Source: an uncultured Erythrobacter sp.
GTDB taxonomy: Bacteria > Pseudomonadota > Alphaproteobacteria > Sphingomonadales > Sphingomonadaceae
Assembly (NCBI GenBank): GCA_947488755.1
Contig: CANLAD010000001.1
Location: forward strand, 1,130,247-1,194,246
Direction: 5' to 3'
DNA length: 64,000 bases
Positions 19,142-27,517 of the stretch are shown piece by piece (position 1 is the stretch's first letter; each line of letters starts with the position of its first letter). Under the pieces are notes generated by a model. It had not been told where the DNA came from and did no database searches. It saw only the letters and a list, made by a program, of their open reading frames with translations. A program made the position numbers and the translations under genes.

Positions 19142-19426
19142 ATGGACGAAGAGAATGTGAGCAAGTTTGCAGACCCGATCACTCGCATGCGGCGGGTTGA
19201 AGGCCAGGCCCGAGGCATTATCAAAATGATGGAAGAGGACCGCTACTGCGTCGACATCCTCCAGCAACTCATCGCGCTTGAGGCCGCTGCCCGGAAAGCA
19301 CGGATTAAGGTCCTCGATATTCACGCAAAACACTGCATCCAAGAAGCTCTCGCTTCTAATGACACAGTCGACCAGTCGGAAAAGGTCGCTGAGCTTATCG
19401 CGCTTGTTGAGAAGATGGCAAAATGA
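19142..19426 (+). CDS. csoR: CsoR-type copper-sensing repressor
   Basis: A 94-residue all-helical repressor of the CsoR/RcnR/FrmR family. With the ATG at 19142 (GGAGAAG upstream at 19130) the Cu(I) ligands fall at C36, H61 and C65, the same numbers as in the founding CsoR of Mycobacterium tuberculosis, so this is a copper-type and not a formaldehyde- or nickel-type member. Other typical positions are RRVEGQARGI (residues 17-26) and the CVDILQQL helix. A TTG start at 19091 would extend it by 17 residues without homology. It is divergent from the copper ATPase operon it presumably controls. Confidence 0.92.
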   Translation: MDEENVSKFADPITRMRRVEGQARGIIKMMEEDRYCVDILQQLIALEAAARKARIKVLDIHAKHCIQEALASNDTVDQSEKVAELIALVEKMAK

Positions 19427-19509
19427 TCCGATTGAGGTCATAATCAAGGCTTTCTGCCTTGGGAAATCGAAGTCTCGGCTTCGGATCATGAGCGGGGTTG
19501 AAAGCAATA

Positions 19510-19977
19510 TCAGGGGTAACTCGCGAAAACGCGCTGGCCGATGCTGCCGAAGGCGATGACTTGATAGGGTTGGACGCGCTTACCGGCTTCCATGCCGGGC
19601 GAGCCAAGCGGCATACCCGGTACAGCAAGGCCCGTTACGCCTTCAGGACGTTCGCGCAGAAGCTTCTCGATCGCCGCTGTAGGAACATGGCCTTCGATGA
19701 CATAGCCTTCGACCTCCATGGTATGGCAGGACCACAGCTCGCGCGACACGCCTTTGTCCATTTTGACTTCCGCCATATCGGTGCTGTTCGTCGTCGTGAC
19801 GTGTGCGTCCATGCCCTCTTCGAAATGTTCCGCCCATTTCACGCAGCATCCACAGCCGGGATCACGAAACATCGTGTAGCTTGCCGCCTGCGCGACGCTT
19901 GAACAGGCTGGAAGCGCGAGAAACGCTGTGCCCAGGAGCGACTTGCGAAGACTTCGATTATGGGGTGTGCGGGTCAA
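19510..19977 (-). CDS. DUF411 periplasmic metal-binding protein
   Basis: A 155-residue exported protein with a hydrophobic signal (SLLGTAFLALPACSSVAQA) and the DUF411 motif MFRDPGCGCCVKWAEH, a cysteine cluster of the thioredoxin-like fold found in copper and cadmium resistance loci. A further conserved block is SCHTMEVEGYVIEGHVP. The start is TTG at 19977: it is preceded by AAAGGAG at a seven-base spacing, and it overlaps the upstream stop as TTGA. Upstream in-frame codons belong to the methyltransferase gene region. It is the last gene of the DUF2231-methyltransferase-DUF411 operon. Confidence 0.85.
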   Translation of the reverse strand: MTRTPHNRSLRKSLLGTAFLALPACSSVAQAASYTMFRDPGCGCCVKWAEHFEEGMDAHVTTTNSTDMAEVKMDKGVSRELWSCHTMEVEGYVIEGHVPTAAIEKLLRERPEGVTGLAVPGMPLGSPGMEAGKRVQPYQVIAFGSIGQRVFASYP

Positions 19978-20660
19978 TTCCCGGCTCCTTTCTTGGTTGC
20001 GCGCCAGAGCGAGATCGCCCCGGTAGCGGTCTGAAAAACCTGCAGGCATTCGGTGCTTTCAAAGATGTCCTGAAGGTGACGTTCGATCATCCCATCCGCA
20101 TTGGGCTGGGTGTCCTCGCGCCCATCGAGCTGCTGGACTGTCATGCGAAAAAGCTTGCGCATCAGCGGGCTCTCCTGATGCTTGTAGTCGGCAATTAGGG
20201 CCATTCCGCCTGGCACCAAAAGGGCTGAAATTTGCTCAAGAATCAATCGCTTCTGCTCAACCGGTACCTGATGAAGGACAAGGCTGCTAACAACTTTGTT
20301 TGGCCGCCAGCCCACGGGAAGGCTCAGGGTGTCGAGGAAGCCATTGTGCCATCGGATCAAATCTGAGGCATAGCCAAACTTACGGCGTGCTATTGCCAGT
20401 GCATCCGGATCAGGTTCGACGCCAGCCAGTTTGGTGGGCGGGCAACTCGTCATTAGCTGGCGCAGCAAGCTGCCGGTGCCGCTTCCGACGTCGATCACTT
20501 TGTCACCGGGCTCCAAGGCTGCGGCGCGAACCAGCGCGCCGCGCCATGCCTGTTCGCGAGTGAGCAAACCGATGGTAGCGTCATAGAATGGTGTCAGCCA
20601 GCCTTTGCCAAGAGCGGGTGTGAAGGTGCGCGTATTTTCAGACTTGGCGCCATCGCTCAT
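19974..20660 (-). CDS. Class I SAM-dependent methyltransferase
   Basis: A 228-residue methyltransferase with motif I at VIDVGSGTGSLLRQL (about residue 56), the acidic residue in AGVEPDPDALAIARR, and a motif near VVSSLVLHQVPVEQKR typical of UbiE/COQ5-like small-molecule methyltransferases. The ATG at 20660 shares its A with the upstream stop (TGATG), which fixes the start; the stop overlaps the TTG of the DUF411 gene. Methyltransferases like this often sit in metal islands; arsenic methyltransferase is unlikely because the expected conserved cysteines are absent. Confidence 0.8.
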   Translation of the reverse strand: MSDGAKSENTRTFTPALGKGWLTPFYDATIGLLTREQAWRGALVRAAALEPGDKVIDVGSGTGSLLRQLMTSCPPTKLAGVEPDPDALAIARRKFGYASDLIRWHNGFLDTLSLPVGWRPNKVVSSLVLHQVPVEQKRLILEQISALLVPGGMALIADYKHQESPLMRKLFRMTVQQLDGREDTQPNADGMIERHLQDIFESTECLQVFQTATGAISLWRATKKGAGN

Positions 20661-21337
20661 CACATGACCCCCAAGTGGTTGGGGCCACGGGCCATCTCTC
20701 CGCCATAATAGCCCTGGACGAGAATAGCTGCCGCGATGATCGCCAGAAAAATTCGCAACCGTGTACGACCGCCATCGCGGACTGCTAGTGTCCAAGCCGC
20801 AATGCCAAGCACAGCAATGGCCGTCCCATTCCAGCGATGAATTGCGAGATTAGCCGATTGATCGACGAGCCTCCAGCCTCCTGCAAACCAGCCAAAGAGG
20901 ACCGCGATGATTGCTCCGATCGTTCCGAAGGCCACGAGAAGTCTGACGATTGTTTGAAGGCCAACACTTGGAGACCATTTCATCGCAACCTCTGCAATTC
21001 CAGCAAGGAGAAGCAGCGCGATTGGAAAATGGACGACTGCGGGATGCAGCCTCGAAATCAAATCACCGAGAGAGGACAGTCGATTTTCTTCGATCCTTTG
21101 CTGCATCACCTGCGCCGGCGTCATTGCTTGCGCGGGATCGGCAACACTCGGGTTAGCCCCGGGGGATGCAGCATGGTCTGCGGCATCCATGTCCCCGACG
21201 TCGGTCGGACCAGCTTCCATCATTATCATCTCTTCATCGGACATGTTCTTCTGATGCCCCTCGTGCGCGCTAAGCGGCACGGCAAGGACAAGCGCGACCA
21301 GAAGGGCAAAGATGCTTAGGTGGGAGGCTTTGATCAT
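20660..21337 (-). CDS. DUF2231-like membrane protein
   Basis: A 225-residue protein with a signal peptide (SIFALLVALVLAVPLSA), a Met/Asp-rich stretch (EEMIMMEAGPTDVGDMDAADHAA) and a four-helix membrane domain starting RLHPAVVHFPIALLLLAG, the His-containing hallmark of DUF2231. DUF2231 proteins have conserved His residues and may bind haem or metal, but no function is proven. ATG at 21337 was preferred over GTG at 21352. The gene is divergent from the cnrY-like gene with 99 bases between. Confidence 0.7.
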   Translation of the reverse strand: MIKASHLSIFALLVALVLAVPLSAHEGHQKNMSDEEMIMMEAGPTDVGDMDAADHAASPGANPSVADPAQAMTPAQVMQQRIEENRLSSLGDLISRLHPAVVHFPIALLLLAGIAEVAMKWSPSVGLQTIVRLLVAFGTIGAIIAVLFGWFAGGWRLVDQSANLAIHRWNGTAIAVLGIAAWTLAVRDGGRTRLRIFLAIIAAAILVQGYYGGEMARGPNHLGVM

Positions 21338-21436
21338 ACCATTTCTACGCACGCTCTCGTTCTACCCCTCAAAAATTTCTAAGGGCTTGGAGGAAGAACC
21401 GCGTATAGAAATGCATACAGCTATTCAGAGTATAAC

Positions 21437-21733
21437 ATGACCAAGCATCCATCAGTCGACACAACCCTTGCCTCTCTCGCGGCCGAGACGAGTGCCAGCC
21501 ATCCCGAAGGCTTCATGGATGGGGTCTGGCAACGTGCCGGGCAGCTTGGAGAGATTGCTGATCGGCGGCGGCGCGCTGCACTCTTTTCTGGCCTATTTGT
21601 AATAGGACTGGGTAGCGGCGTTGGCACAACCGCGTGGCCAAACGGTCTCGCCTCAAGTCCTCAAGTTGCTGCATCTGATTTTGACACAAGTCACACATTG
21701 TCTCCGTCAGCGCTTCTCGAGGGCGGGTATTGA
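21437..21733 (+). CDS. Short single-helix membrane protein in the CnrY (anti-sigma) position
   Basis: A 98-residue protein with a polar N-terminal half (residues 1-45), one membrane helix (ALFSGLFVIGLGSGVGTTAW, about 47-66) and a short periplasmic tail. It is followed three bases later by a CnrX-like sensor and then by an ECF sigma factor. Size, topology and place match CnrY/NccY, the membrane anti-sigma factor that holds the sigma factor until the sensor signals metal. Sequence similarity alone is weak, so the assignment rests on context. Expression of all downstream genes to 26058 may start here. Confidence 0.6.
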   Translation: MTKHPSVDTTLASLAAETSASHPEGFMDGVWQRAGQLGEIADRRRRAALFSGLFVIGLGSGVGTTAWPNGLASSPQVAASDFDTSHTLSPSALLEGGY

Positions 21734-21736
21734 GCC

Positions 21737-22171
21737 TTGAAAACACATCATATAATATTCGCCGTACTGCTTGCCGCACTGGCAGGTTGCCTGGGTTCGC
21801 TTGCAGCAGGGCAGTGGTACGCAGAGGAGCGCACTGGCGGTCTCCACCAATTCGTGCACGATGAATTGGAACTGTCAGCCGAGCAGTCTTCCAAGCTCGA
21901 TGCACTCGAAGCGCGATACGCAATCCAGAAGGCAGAGCTTGAGGCTTCGCTTCGCGCATCAAACGCGCGCCTTGCCGAGGCGATGGAAGCGGAACACGAT
22001 TACGGTCCAGCGGTTAGCGCGGCTATCGATGATGTGCATGAAAAGATGGGGGCACAGCAGAAAGCGACGGTGCGTCACGTTTTCGACATGCGCGAGTTGC
22101 TCAGTCCAGAGCAGCAAGAGCAATTCGACCGGCAGGTGTCAGAAGCTCTCACCCGCAACCCACGCGACTGA
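21737..22171 (+). CDS. CnrX/NccX-like periplasmic heavy-metal sensor
   Basis: A 144-residue membrane-anchored periplasmic helical-hairpin protein. The TTG start at 21737 is followed by an anchor helix (ILLAALAGCLGSLAAG-type, residues about 6-24). All five metal ligands known from CnrX are present with identical spacing: H37, H41, E58, H114 and M118 here correspond to H42, H46, E63, H119 and M123 of CnrX, a constant offset of five. CnrX senses Ni/Co; the downstream genes here handle copper, so the sensed metal is uncertain. It sits between the anti-sigma-like and sigma genes, as in cnrYXH. Confidence 0.85.
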   Translation: MKTHHIIFAVLLAALAGCLGSLAAGQWYAEERTGGLHQFVHDELELSAEQSSKLDALEARYAIQKAELEASLRASNARLAEAMEAEHDYGPAVSAAIDDVHEKMGAQQKATVRHVFDMRELLSPEQQEQFDRQVSEALTRNPRD

Positions 22172-22177
22172 TCGTCA

Positions 22178-22738
22178 ATGTCTTCGCTAGAAGGCGATAG
22201 TCAGCCGACACTAGAACAGCAGGCGGCACTAGGGAGCCGAACAGCCTTCAGCTCTTTGGTTGACCCCCATCTTGGTCGCCTCATTGCACTTGCTACGCGC
22301 ATGCTTGGTTCGCGGCATCAGGGCGAGGACGCAGTGCAGGATGGGTTAGCATCTGTATGGCTCGCAAGGCATCGTCTCGATCCGGACCGGCCGATTGGGC
22401 CCTATCTAACAACGGCGGTTCTCAATAAATGTCGTGATCAGCTGCGAAAGCAGAAAGCGAAACGCTTCTTCGGAATAGGGGCAAGCGAAGACGCCTTTTC
22501 CATTGCCGACGACAAGCCTAACCCCGAAGAAGTGGCGGTCAAACGAGAGGAGCTAAGGCAGATTCAGGCTGAGATCGAACGGTTGCCGATCCGATTGCGC
22601 GAAGCGCTTGTGTTGGTAAGCATTGATGGCCGAAGCCAAGCCGAAGCGGCGAGCCTGCTCGGCGTGAGCGAGAAGGCCATCGAAACCCGAGTCTATCGCG
22701 CCCGGCAGCGTTTGCGGGAGAAGCTTGAGAAATTCTGA
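22178..22738 (+). CDS. ECF-type RNA polymerase sigma factor (CnrH-like)
   Basis: A 186-residue extracytoplasmic-function sigma factor. Region 2 spans about residues 27-95 (LGRLIALATRMLGSRHQGEDAVQDGLASVW) and region 4 about 125-185 (ALVLVSIDGRSQAEAASLLGVSEKAIETRVYRARQRLREKL), with a short linker, as in ECF factors. It starts seven bases after the sensor stop. It would be released by the anti-sigma protein when the periplasmic sensor binds metal and would direct transcription of the copA-copB genes that follow by 59 bases and possibly of its own operon. Confidence 0.9.
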   Translation: MSSLEGDSQPTLEQQAALGSRTAFSSLVDPHLGRLIALATRMLGSRHQGEDAVQDGLASVWLARHRLDPDRPIGPYLTTAVLNKCRDQLRKQKAKRFFGIGASEDAFSIADDKPNPEEVAVKREELRQIQAEIERLPIRLREALVLVSIDGRSQAEAASLLGVSEKAIETRVYRARQRLREKLEKF

Positions 22739-22797
22739 GGGGTTTGCCTGCCGAGGCCGTATCCGAGGTACATATTCCCCCTTGGAGCTCTCAAACC

Positions 22798-24591
22798 ATG
22801 ACATCTATCAATCGACGCAAATTTCTTGGGGCAAGCGCAACGGGAATGGGTCTTGCTGGCATCACCGGGGCCGTCCCTGCGTGGGCGCGCGGTGCGGCGG
22901 GCGGAACCGTCGCTCGCCGCGGCAGCGATGTCCTGTCAGGCGAGCACCTCACGATGACGGTTGCCGATACGACCTTCACAACCGGATCACGGCGCGGTCC
23001 GGGCGTCGCGGTAAATGGCACGATCCCAGGTCCGCTTGTGCGGCTCAAGGAAGGCCAGAACCTCGCGGTCGATCTCTTCAATCGCAGCGGTCACGGCACC
23101 TCGATCCATTGGCACGGACTGCTGGTGCCCTTCCTGATGGACGGGGTTCCGGGCGTAAGCATGTCAGCGGTCGAGCCGGGCGAGACATACCGCTATGAGT
23201 TCCCGATCCGGCAATCAGGCACCTATTGGTGGCATGCGCATACGCTGCAGGAGCCGCTTGGCCATTACGGTCCTCTTATTGTCGATCCAATCGAACCCGA
23301 GCCATACCAATACGATCGCGACTACGTGGTGATGCTGTCCGACTGGACGACGATGAGTCCCTACACGATCATGAAGAAGCTCAAGGTCGGCGAGGGCTAT
23401 TTCAACTACAACCAGAATAGCTGGACCGACGATTACGATCTGAGCGGCGAGCAGCGCCGTATGTGGGCAAAGATGCGGATGATGCCGACCGATATCTCGG
23501 ATGTCAGCGGCGCGACCTATACCTACCTCATCAACGGGCATGGTCCCGCCGATGATCTCGAATACCTCTTCAACCCCGGGGAACGGGTGCGCCTGCGCTT
23601 CATCAACGGCGCGGCGATGACCTATTTCAATATTCGTATCCCGGGCCTCCCGATGACCGTCGTTCAAGCTGACGGGCAAAATGTACAACCGGTCGAGACC
23701 GATGAATTCCAGATCGGCGTGGCCGAAACCTATGACGTTATAATCGAACCGAATGGCGAAGCGCACACGATTGTCGCGGAATCAATCGACCGTTCGGGCA
23801 TGGGTGTTGCCACACTGGCGAGCCGCCCGGGCGCACGAGCTGGTGTGCCAGCGCTTAGGAAACCGCCGGTTCTGACCATGACCGATATGGGCATGGCCGG
23901 CATGGACCATGGTTCCGAAGGCGCGGGCACGATGGCTGGTATGGATCACGGATCCGGCGGTGGAGACGCGATGGCCGGCATGGACCATGGTTCCGAAGCC
24001 GCAGGCGCAATGGCGGGTATGGGCGCCATGAAGATGCGCGACACCTCATTGCTTCCGCCCAATGTGAAAGTCGGTCCAGGTATCGATTCTGTGGCGGCCA
24101 ATCCTATCGACCGGATGGATTTCCCTGGCCTAGGGCTCAACGATGTCGATCACCGGGTTCTCAATTATGGTCAACTGGTTGCGGAAAAGCCCAACAAGGA
24201 CAATCGTCGCCCAAGCCGGATGAAGACCATTCATCTCACCGGCAACATGGAACGGTATATGTGGTCGTTTGACGGCAAGAAGTTTAACGAGATCACCGAG
24301 CCGATACAGTTCGCTTACAATGAGCGTGTGCGCGTCAAACTGATCAATAACACGATGATGGTGCACCCGATCCATCTACACGGGCATTTCTTCGAGCTTG
24401 TCAACGGTGCCCCGGATGGCCGTCAGCCGCTGAAACATACCGTCAACGTTCAACCGGGCGGCAGTGCGCAGTTCGATCTGACCGCCGATGAGCGCGGCGA
24501 TTGGGCGTTCCACTGCCACCTGTTTTACCACATGCACACTGGGATGTTCCAAGTTGTCACGGTCCGACCGCTCGAAGCGGGAGGGGCCTGA
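22798..24591 (+). CDS. copA: Copper-resistance multicopper oxidase (Tat-exported)
   Basis: A 597-residue periplasmic oxidase that converts Cu(I) to Cu(II). The N-terminus carries a twin-arginine signal (NRRKFLGASATGMGLAG). Cupredoxin copper motifs are HWHG (IHWHGLLVPFLMDG, near residue 102), WWHAHT, HPIHLHGHFFE and the C-terminal HCHLFYHMHTGM containing the type 1/type 3 ligands. A Met/His-rich insert with a 13-residue period lies at about residues 366-410. ATG at 22798 is preferred because the Tat signal begins there and GGAG lies upstream; a TTG at 22744 adds 18 unrelated residues. This is PcoA/CopA, distinct from the ATPase at 16472. Confidence 0.95.
   Translation: MTSINRRKFLGASATGMGLAGITGAVPAWARGAAGGTVARRGSDVLSGEHLTMTVADTTFTTGSRRGPGVAVNGTIPGPLVRLKEGQNLAVDLFNRSGHGTSIHWHGLLVPFLMDGVPGVSMSAVEPGETYRYEFPIRQSGTYWWHAHTLQEPLGHYGPLIVDPIEPEPYQYDRDYVVMLSDWTTMSPYTIMKKLKVGEGYFNYNQNSWTDDYDLSGEQRRMWAKMRMMPTDISDVSGATYTYLINGHGPADDLEYLFNPGERVRLRFINGAAMTYFNIRIPGLPMTVVQADGQNVQPVETDEFQIGVAETYDVIIEPNGEAHTIVAESIDRSGMGVATLASRPGARAGVPALRKPPVLTMTDMGMAGMDHGSEGAGTMAGMDHGSGGGDAMAGMDHGSEAAGAMAGMGAMKMRDTSLLPPNVKVGPGIDSVAANPIDRMDFPGLGLNDVDHRVLNYGQLVAEKPNKDNRRPSRMKTIHLTGNMERYMWSFDGKKFNEITEPIQFAYNERVRVKLINNTMMVHPIHLHGHFFELVNGAPDGRQPLKHTVNVQPGGSAQFDLTADERGDWAFHCHLFYHMHTGMFQVVTVRPLEAGGA
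23893..24027 (+). repeat. 39-base tandem repeat encoding a Met/His-rich linker
   Basis: Copies begin at 23893, 23932, 23971 and (partial) 24010, an exact 39-base period. Each encodes MAGMDHGS followed by five variable residues. Copies 1 and 3 are identical over their first 28 bases, while copy 2 differs at several third positions. The MxxMDH units are typical Cu-binding segments of CopA oxidases, and the repeat number may vary among strains. Confidence 0.9.
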
Positions 24592-25550
24592 TGAAACATA
24601 CAAGCATCATCTTTGCTTTGCCCCTGCTTGCCCTGCCAGCCTCGGCGCTGGCGCAAGACCAAAGCCATGCGGCCCATCAGGATCAGGAGGCGAAAAGCGA
24701 AAGCGAGCCGTCTTCAGAGGAAGAGCAGCCAGCTGAAAGTGCCGATCATCAGATGATGGACCATTCACAAATGGGTCATGGGGCAGAGGCCGACCATATG
24801 ACTATCCCCGAGGGCCCTCCCCCGCCCGAAGCGCTCCAAGGCCCGGCCTTTGCCGCGGACGCCTTTGTCGGCGCCGAGGAAATGGCGGCCTCGCGCGAAG
24901 CGGTGACCAAAGAGGTTAGCGGTACGCCCGTTTTCTGGTTCCAGGGCGACCGGTTCGAATATCGGATGCGGGACGGCGACGACGGCTACCTTTGGGACGT
25001 CCAGGGCTATTACGGCGGCGACTACAACAAATTGTGGTTCAAGTCCGAAGGCGAAGGTGGTTTCGGCGAATCAATCGAAACAGCCGAGGTGCAGGCTTTA
25101 TGGAGCCGGGCAATCGCGCCGTTTTTCGATTTCCAGGCCGGTGTCCGGCAGGATTTCACTGGACCTGAACGGACACATGCCGTCGTCGGGATCCAGGGCC
25201 TTGTCCCGTATCAATTCGAAGTCGATGCTGCGGCATTCCTGTCGACTAAGGGCGATCTGACTGCCACGATCGAGGGCGAAGTGGATCAGCGGATTACCCA
25301 GCGTCTAATTCTGCAACCCCGCGGCGAAATCTCGCTGTCGGCTCAGGATATTCCCGAGCTCGGCATCGGTGCAGGCATCGACACGATCGAGGCGGGCATC
25401 CGCCTGCGCTACGAATTCGCACGCGAGTTCGCGCCCTATATCGGGATCGAACAGGAATGGAGGGTCGGCAACAGTCGCGATTTCGCGCGTACAGAGGGCG
25501 AAGATTCGAGTGTAACAAACTACGTCATTGGCGTAAGATTCTGGTTCTAG
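24591..25550 (+). CDS. copB: Copper-resistance outer-membrane protein CopB
   Basis: A 319-residue exported protein with a signal peptide (IIFALPLLALPASALA), a His/Met/Glu-rich N-terminal part (QSHAAHQDQEAKSESEPS, DHQMMDHSQMGH) and a C-terminal beta-barrel domain. FEYRMRDGDDGYLWDVQGYYGGDYNKLWFKSEGE is the conserved CopB core, and the chain ends in IGVRFWF, as expected for an outer-membrane barrel. The ATG at 24591 overlaps the oxidase stop by one base (TGATG). CopB binds copper at the outer membrane and works with the CopA oxidase. Confidence 0.93.
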   Translation: MKHTSIIFALPLLALPASALAQDQSHAAHQDQEAKSESEPSSEEEQPAESADHQMMDHSQMGHGAEADHMTIPEGPPPPEALQGPAFAADAFVGAEEMAASREAVTKEVSGTPVFWFQGDRFEYRMRDGDDGYLWDVQGYYGGDYNKLWFKSEGEGGFGESIETAEVQALWSRAIAPFFDFQAGVRQDFTGPERTHAVVGIQGLVPYQFEVDAAAFLSTKGDLTATIEGEVDQRITQRLILQPRGEISLSAQDIPELGIGAGIDTIEAGIRLRYEFAREFAPYIGIEQEWRVGNSRDFARTEGEDSSVTNYVIGVRFWF

Positions 25551-25560
25551 GGAGACAAAC

Positions 25561-26058
25561 ATGTCCTATTTTTTGAATACTCTGCTGGCTTCAGCCGTCT
25601 TGTTGGCTTCGCCCGCGGCCGCGCAGCACCATGATCAATACAAGCCCGAAAGCGACCAACAAGCACACCATCAGATGCATGCAGCTCCCATGGCAGCGTT
25701 GACGGCATATCGCGATGCGCTGACGCAGCGTGATGAAGGTGCGATGATGGCACTGTTCGCCGATGCGTCGCTTGTCGTCGAGAACGGTAAGGTCGAAGGC
25801 ACCTTTGCCGAGTACATGGAGCACCATCTGGGCCCCGAGCTCGACGCGATCAAAACGTTCGAGTTCTTCGACACGCAAACCGAAATCGAGATGCTTGGCA
25901 AGCATGCCGCTTTGGGCCGTGAAACGTATCGCTACCGGATCGAGTTGACCGACGGACGTGTGTTCGACCGGAAGGGCGTCGCCACATCGGTATTGACGCA
26001 TGAACCCGGTGGAAACTGGAAGATCCAGCGCTATCACTCCAGCTCGCGCGCTCTCTAA
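25561..26058 (+). CDS. SnoaL/DUF4440-like exported protein
   Basis: A 165-residue protein with a signal peptide (TLLASAVLLASPAAA), a His-rich linker (QHHDQYKPESDQQAHHQMHAA) and an NTF2-like domain (AALTAYRDALTQRDEGAMMALFADASLVVENGKVEG). NTF2/SnoaL folds bind small ligands or act as enzymes; no catalytic pair can be assigned here. It starts ten bases after copB, so it is very likely the last gene of the copper oxidase operon and acts in the periplasm. The His-rich linker fits metal binding, which is inference. Confidence 0.8.
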   Translation: MSYFLNTLLASAVLLASPAAAQHHDQYKPESDQQAHHQMHAAPMAALTAYRDALTQRDEGAMMALFADASLVVENGKVEGTFAEYMEHHLGPELDAIKTFEFFDTQTEIEMLGKHAALGRETYRYRIELTDGRVFDRKGVATSVLTHEPGGNWKIQRYHSSSRAL

Positions 26059-26123
26059 ATCAGCGCAGCCCCTGATGGGTGCTGCACCGCATTGATTGTT
26101 TGGCTGGCGGGCGGAGAACGCCT

Positions 26124-27014
26124 TTAACTGTTTTCGCTCGCCGCAATTCCGACGCTGTGTCCGTCTGCGCTGTCCGGTTTGGAAGCAAACCGGGCAGTCG
26201 TGATCAGTACCCCTGAAGTGGCGATAACGGTGCCGATGACAATGAGCAGCGTGAGACGTTCTCCGAAGAAGGCGCTGCCGATGGTGAGTCCGAAAACGGG
26301 TACCAGAAAACTGAACACATTGGCTTTCGATAGTTCGAGGTTGGACAGCGTGACCTGCCAAAGCCAGAACGCAATAGCGGTCCCAGGAATGCTCAAGCCC
26401 AACAGGCTCAGGATGAATATCAGCGACCATTCAATGTCGCTTGGCGTTTCGGTCAGGCTGGCAATAAGGCCAAGTGGCAGCGCCCCGATCAGAAGTTGCA
26501 GCCCCATCGCCATCGCAGCGTCCACGCGCCCAGCCAACTTTTTGATCGCTATATTTCCGACCGCGACGCCGCTCGCCGCAAGGACCACGTAAAACAACCC
26601 GGTTGTCATGGAGATCGGTCCTTGAAGCATTTGCGGTGCGGCGATGGCCAAGATGCCGACAAATCCAAGCAGAAGACCAACCCAGCCCCATTTTGAAAGC
26701 CGCTCTCCCAAGAAGAGAAAAGCCAACACCGCCGCGATCAGGGGCTGACTGTTAGCAATAACCGTTGCCAATCCGGGCGATACGAATTCGGCGGCGTGGA
26801 ACATTCCATAATAGCCCAACCCTGTCATGCCCAATCCAGCAAGGCCTATCCAACCCCAGCTTTCCAGATCCACCGGGAAGGTTCGCCGCAGCATAAGGGC
26901 CACGCCGAGAAGAAGCGAGCCGGCGATCACAGCGCGCATCACAGCAAAGGTGAGATGCGGAGCGCTGTCGAGACTTATCGTTATCAAGGGGTAGCATGAC
27001 GCCCAAAGGGCCAT
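26124..27014 (-). CDS. DMT-superfamily (EamA) exporter
   Basis: A 296-residue inner-membrane protein with about ten helices in two EamA repeats (each about 140 residues; the second begins GLFYVVLAASGVAVGNIAIKK). EamA proteins export small metabolites, often amino acids or purines. The frame stays open for 12 codons upstream of the ATG at 27014 (RNLPPRFSAILV, beginning near a CTG), and helix 1 of the family would need some of these residues, so translation may start earlier at a non-ATG codon. It is convergent with the copper oxidase operon. Confidence 0.8.
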   Translation of the reverse strand: MALWASCYPLITISLDSAPHLTFAVMRAVIAGSLLLGVALMLRRTFPVDLESWGWIGLAGLGMTGLGYYGMFHAAEFVSPGLATVIANSQPLIAAVLAFLFLGERLSKWGWVGLLLGFVGILAIAAPQMLQGPISMTTGLFYVVLAASGVAVGNIAIKKLAGRVDAAMAMGLQLLIGALPLGLIASLTETPSDIEWSLIFILSLLGLSIPGTAIAFWLWQVTLSNLELSKANVFSFLVPVFGLTIGSAFFGERLTLLIVIGTVIATSGVLITTARFASKPDSADGHSVGIAASENS

Positions 27015-27307
27015 GACCAGAATTGCTGAAAAGCGTGGTGGCAGATTACGGATGTCGCTTCCCTTTTTCGCAAGGTGTTAATAGATCGAAGATATCGAAG
27101 TTGGTATCTTCTAGTCTGCCATTTATTGTTCTGTCGCTCTATATGCCTTGTCAGATTGTTAGCAGGGCTGGCAGGTCTTCGCGCGACAGCGAGAGAACGA
27201 GACTCGCATAAAGCTTATGCAGAACCAACATTGCGGTCGCGCCTGTCTACTTCCCCAAAGATGTTTTTTCTCGATGGTTTTGAGATTTTGATCGACGTCA
27301 GCAGGCA
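27015..27307. other. Gene-poor junction between metal island and mobilization module
   Basis: These 293 bases have lower GC than the surroundings and no convincing coding frame. Short frames here lack ribosome sites and family similarity. The stretch marks the change from the metal-resistance cargo to the transfer genes and may contain the old insertion boundary, but I found no clear terminal repeat. Confidence 0.4.
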
Positions 27308-27517
27308 TCAGCGCCAAAATCCGTTGCGTCGCTGCCCGTATCGATTATCGTAACCTTCGCTCTTGTCGTACGAGCTCTTGCGAATGCCGACCTCAACGCG
27401 GTCGCCTCCAAGATTGCGGATGTGCAGATCTCGCAAGTCCACCCTGTTGCGATGCGCCCAGTCTTTCGCTTCACGTTCGCTGCCGAATGTGCCGGCGTCC
27501 TCGTAGTCAAATGCCAT
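27308..27517 (-). CDS. Small hypothetical protein of the mobilization module
   Basis: A 69-residue, highly charged soluble protein (EDAGTFGSEREAKDWAHRNRVDLRDLHIRN) with a Gly/Arg/Tyr-rich tail. A strong ribosome site (AAGGAG) lies at proper spacing before the ATG, and the start overlaps the upstream gene by 11 bases, supporting it as real. I do not recognise a family. Its place at the end of the traD-traA run suggests an accessory role in DNA transfer. Confidence 0.6.
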   Translation of the reverse strand: MAFDYEDAGTFGSEREAKDWAHRNRVDLRDLHIRNLGGDRVEVGIRKSSYDKSEGYDNRYGQRRNGFWR

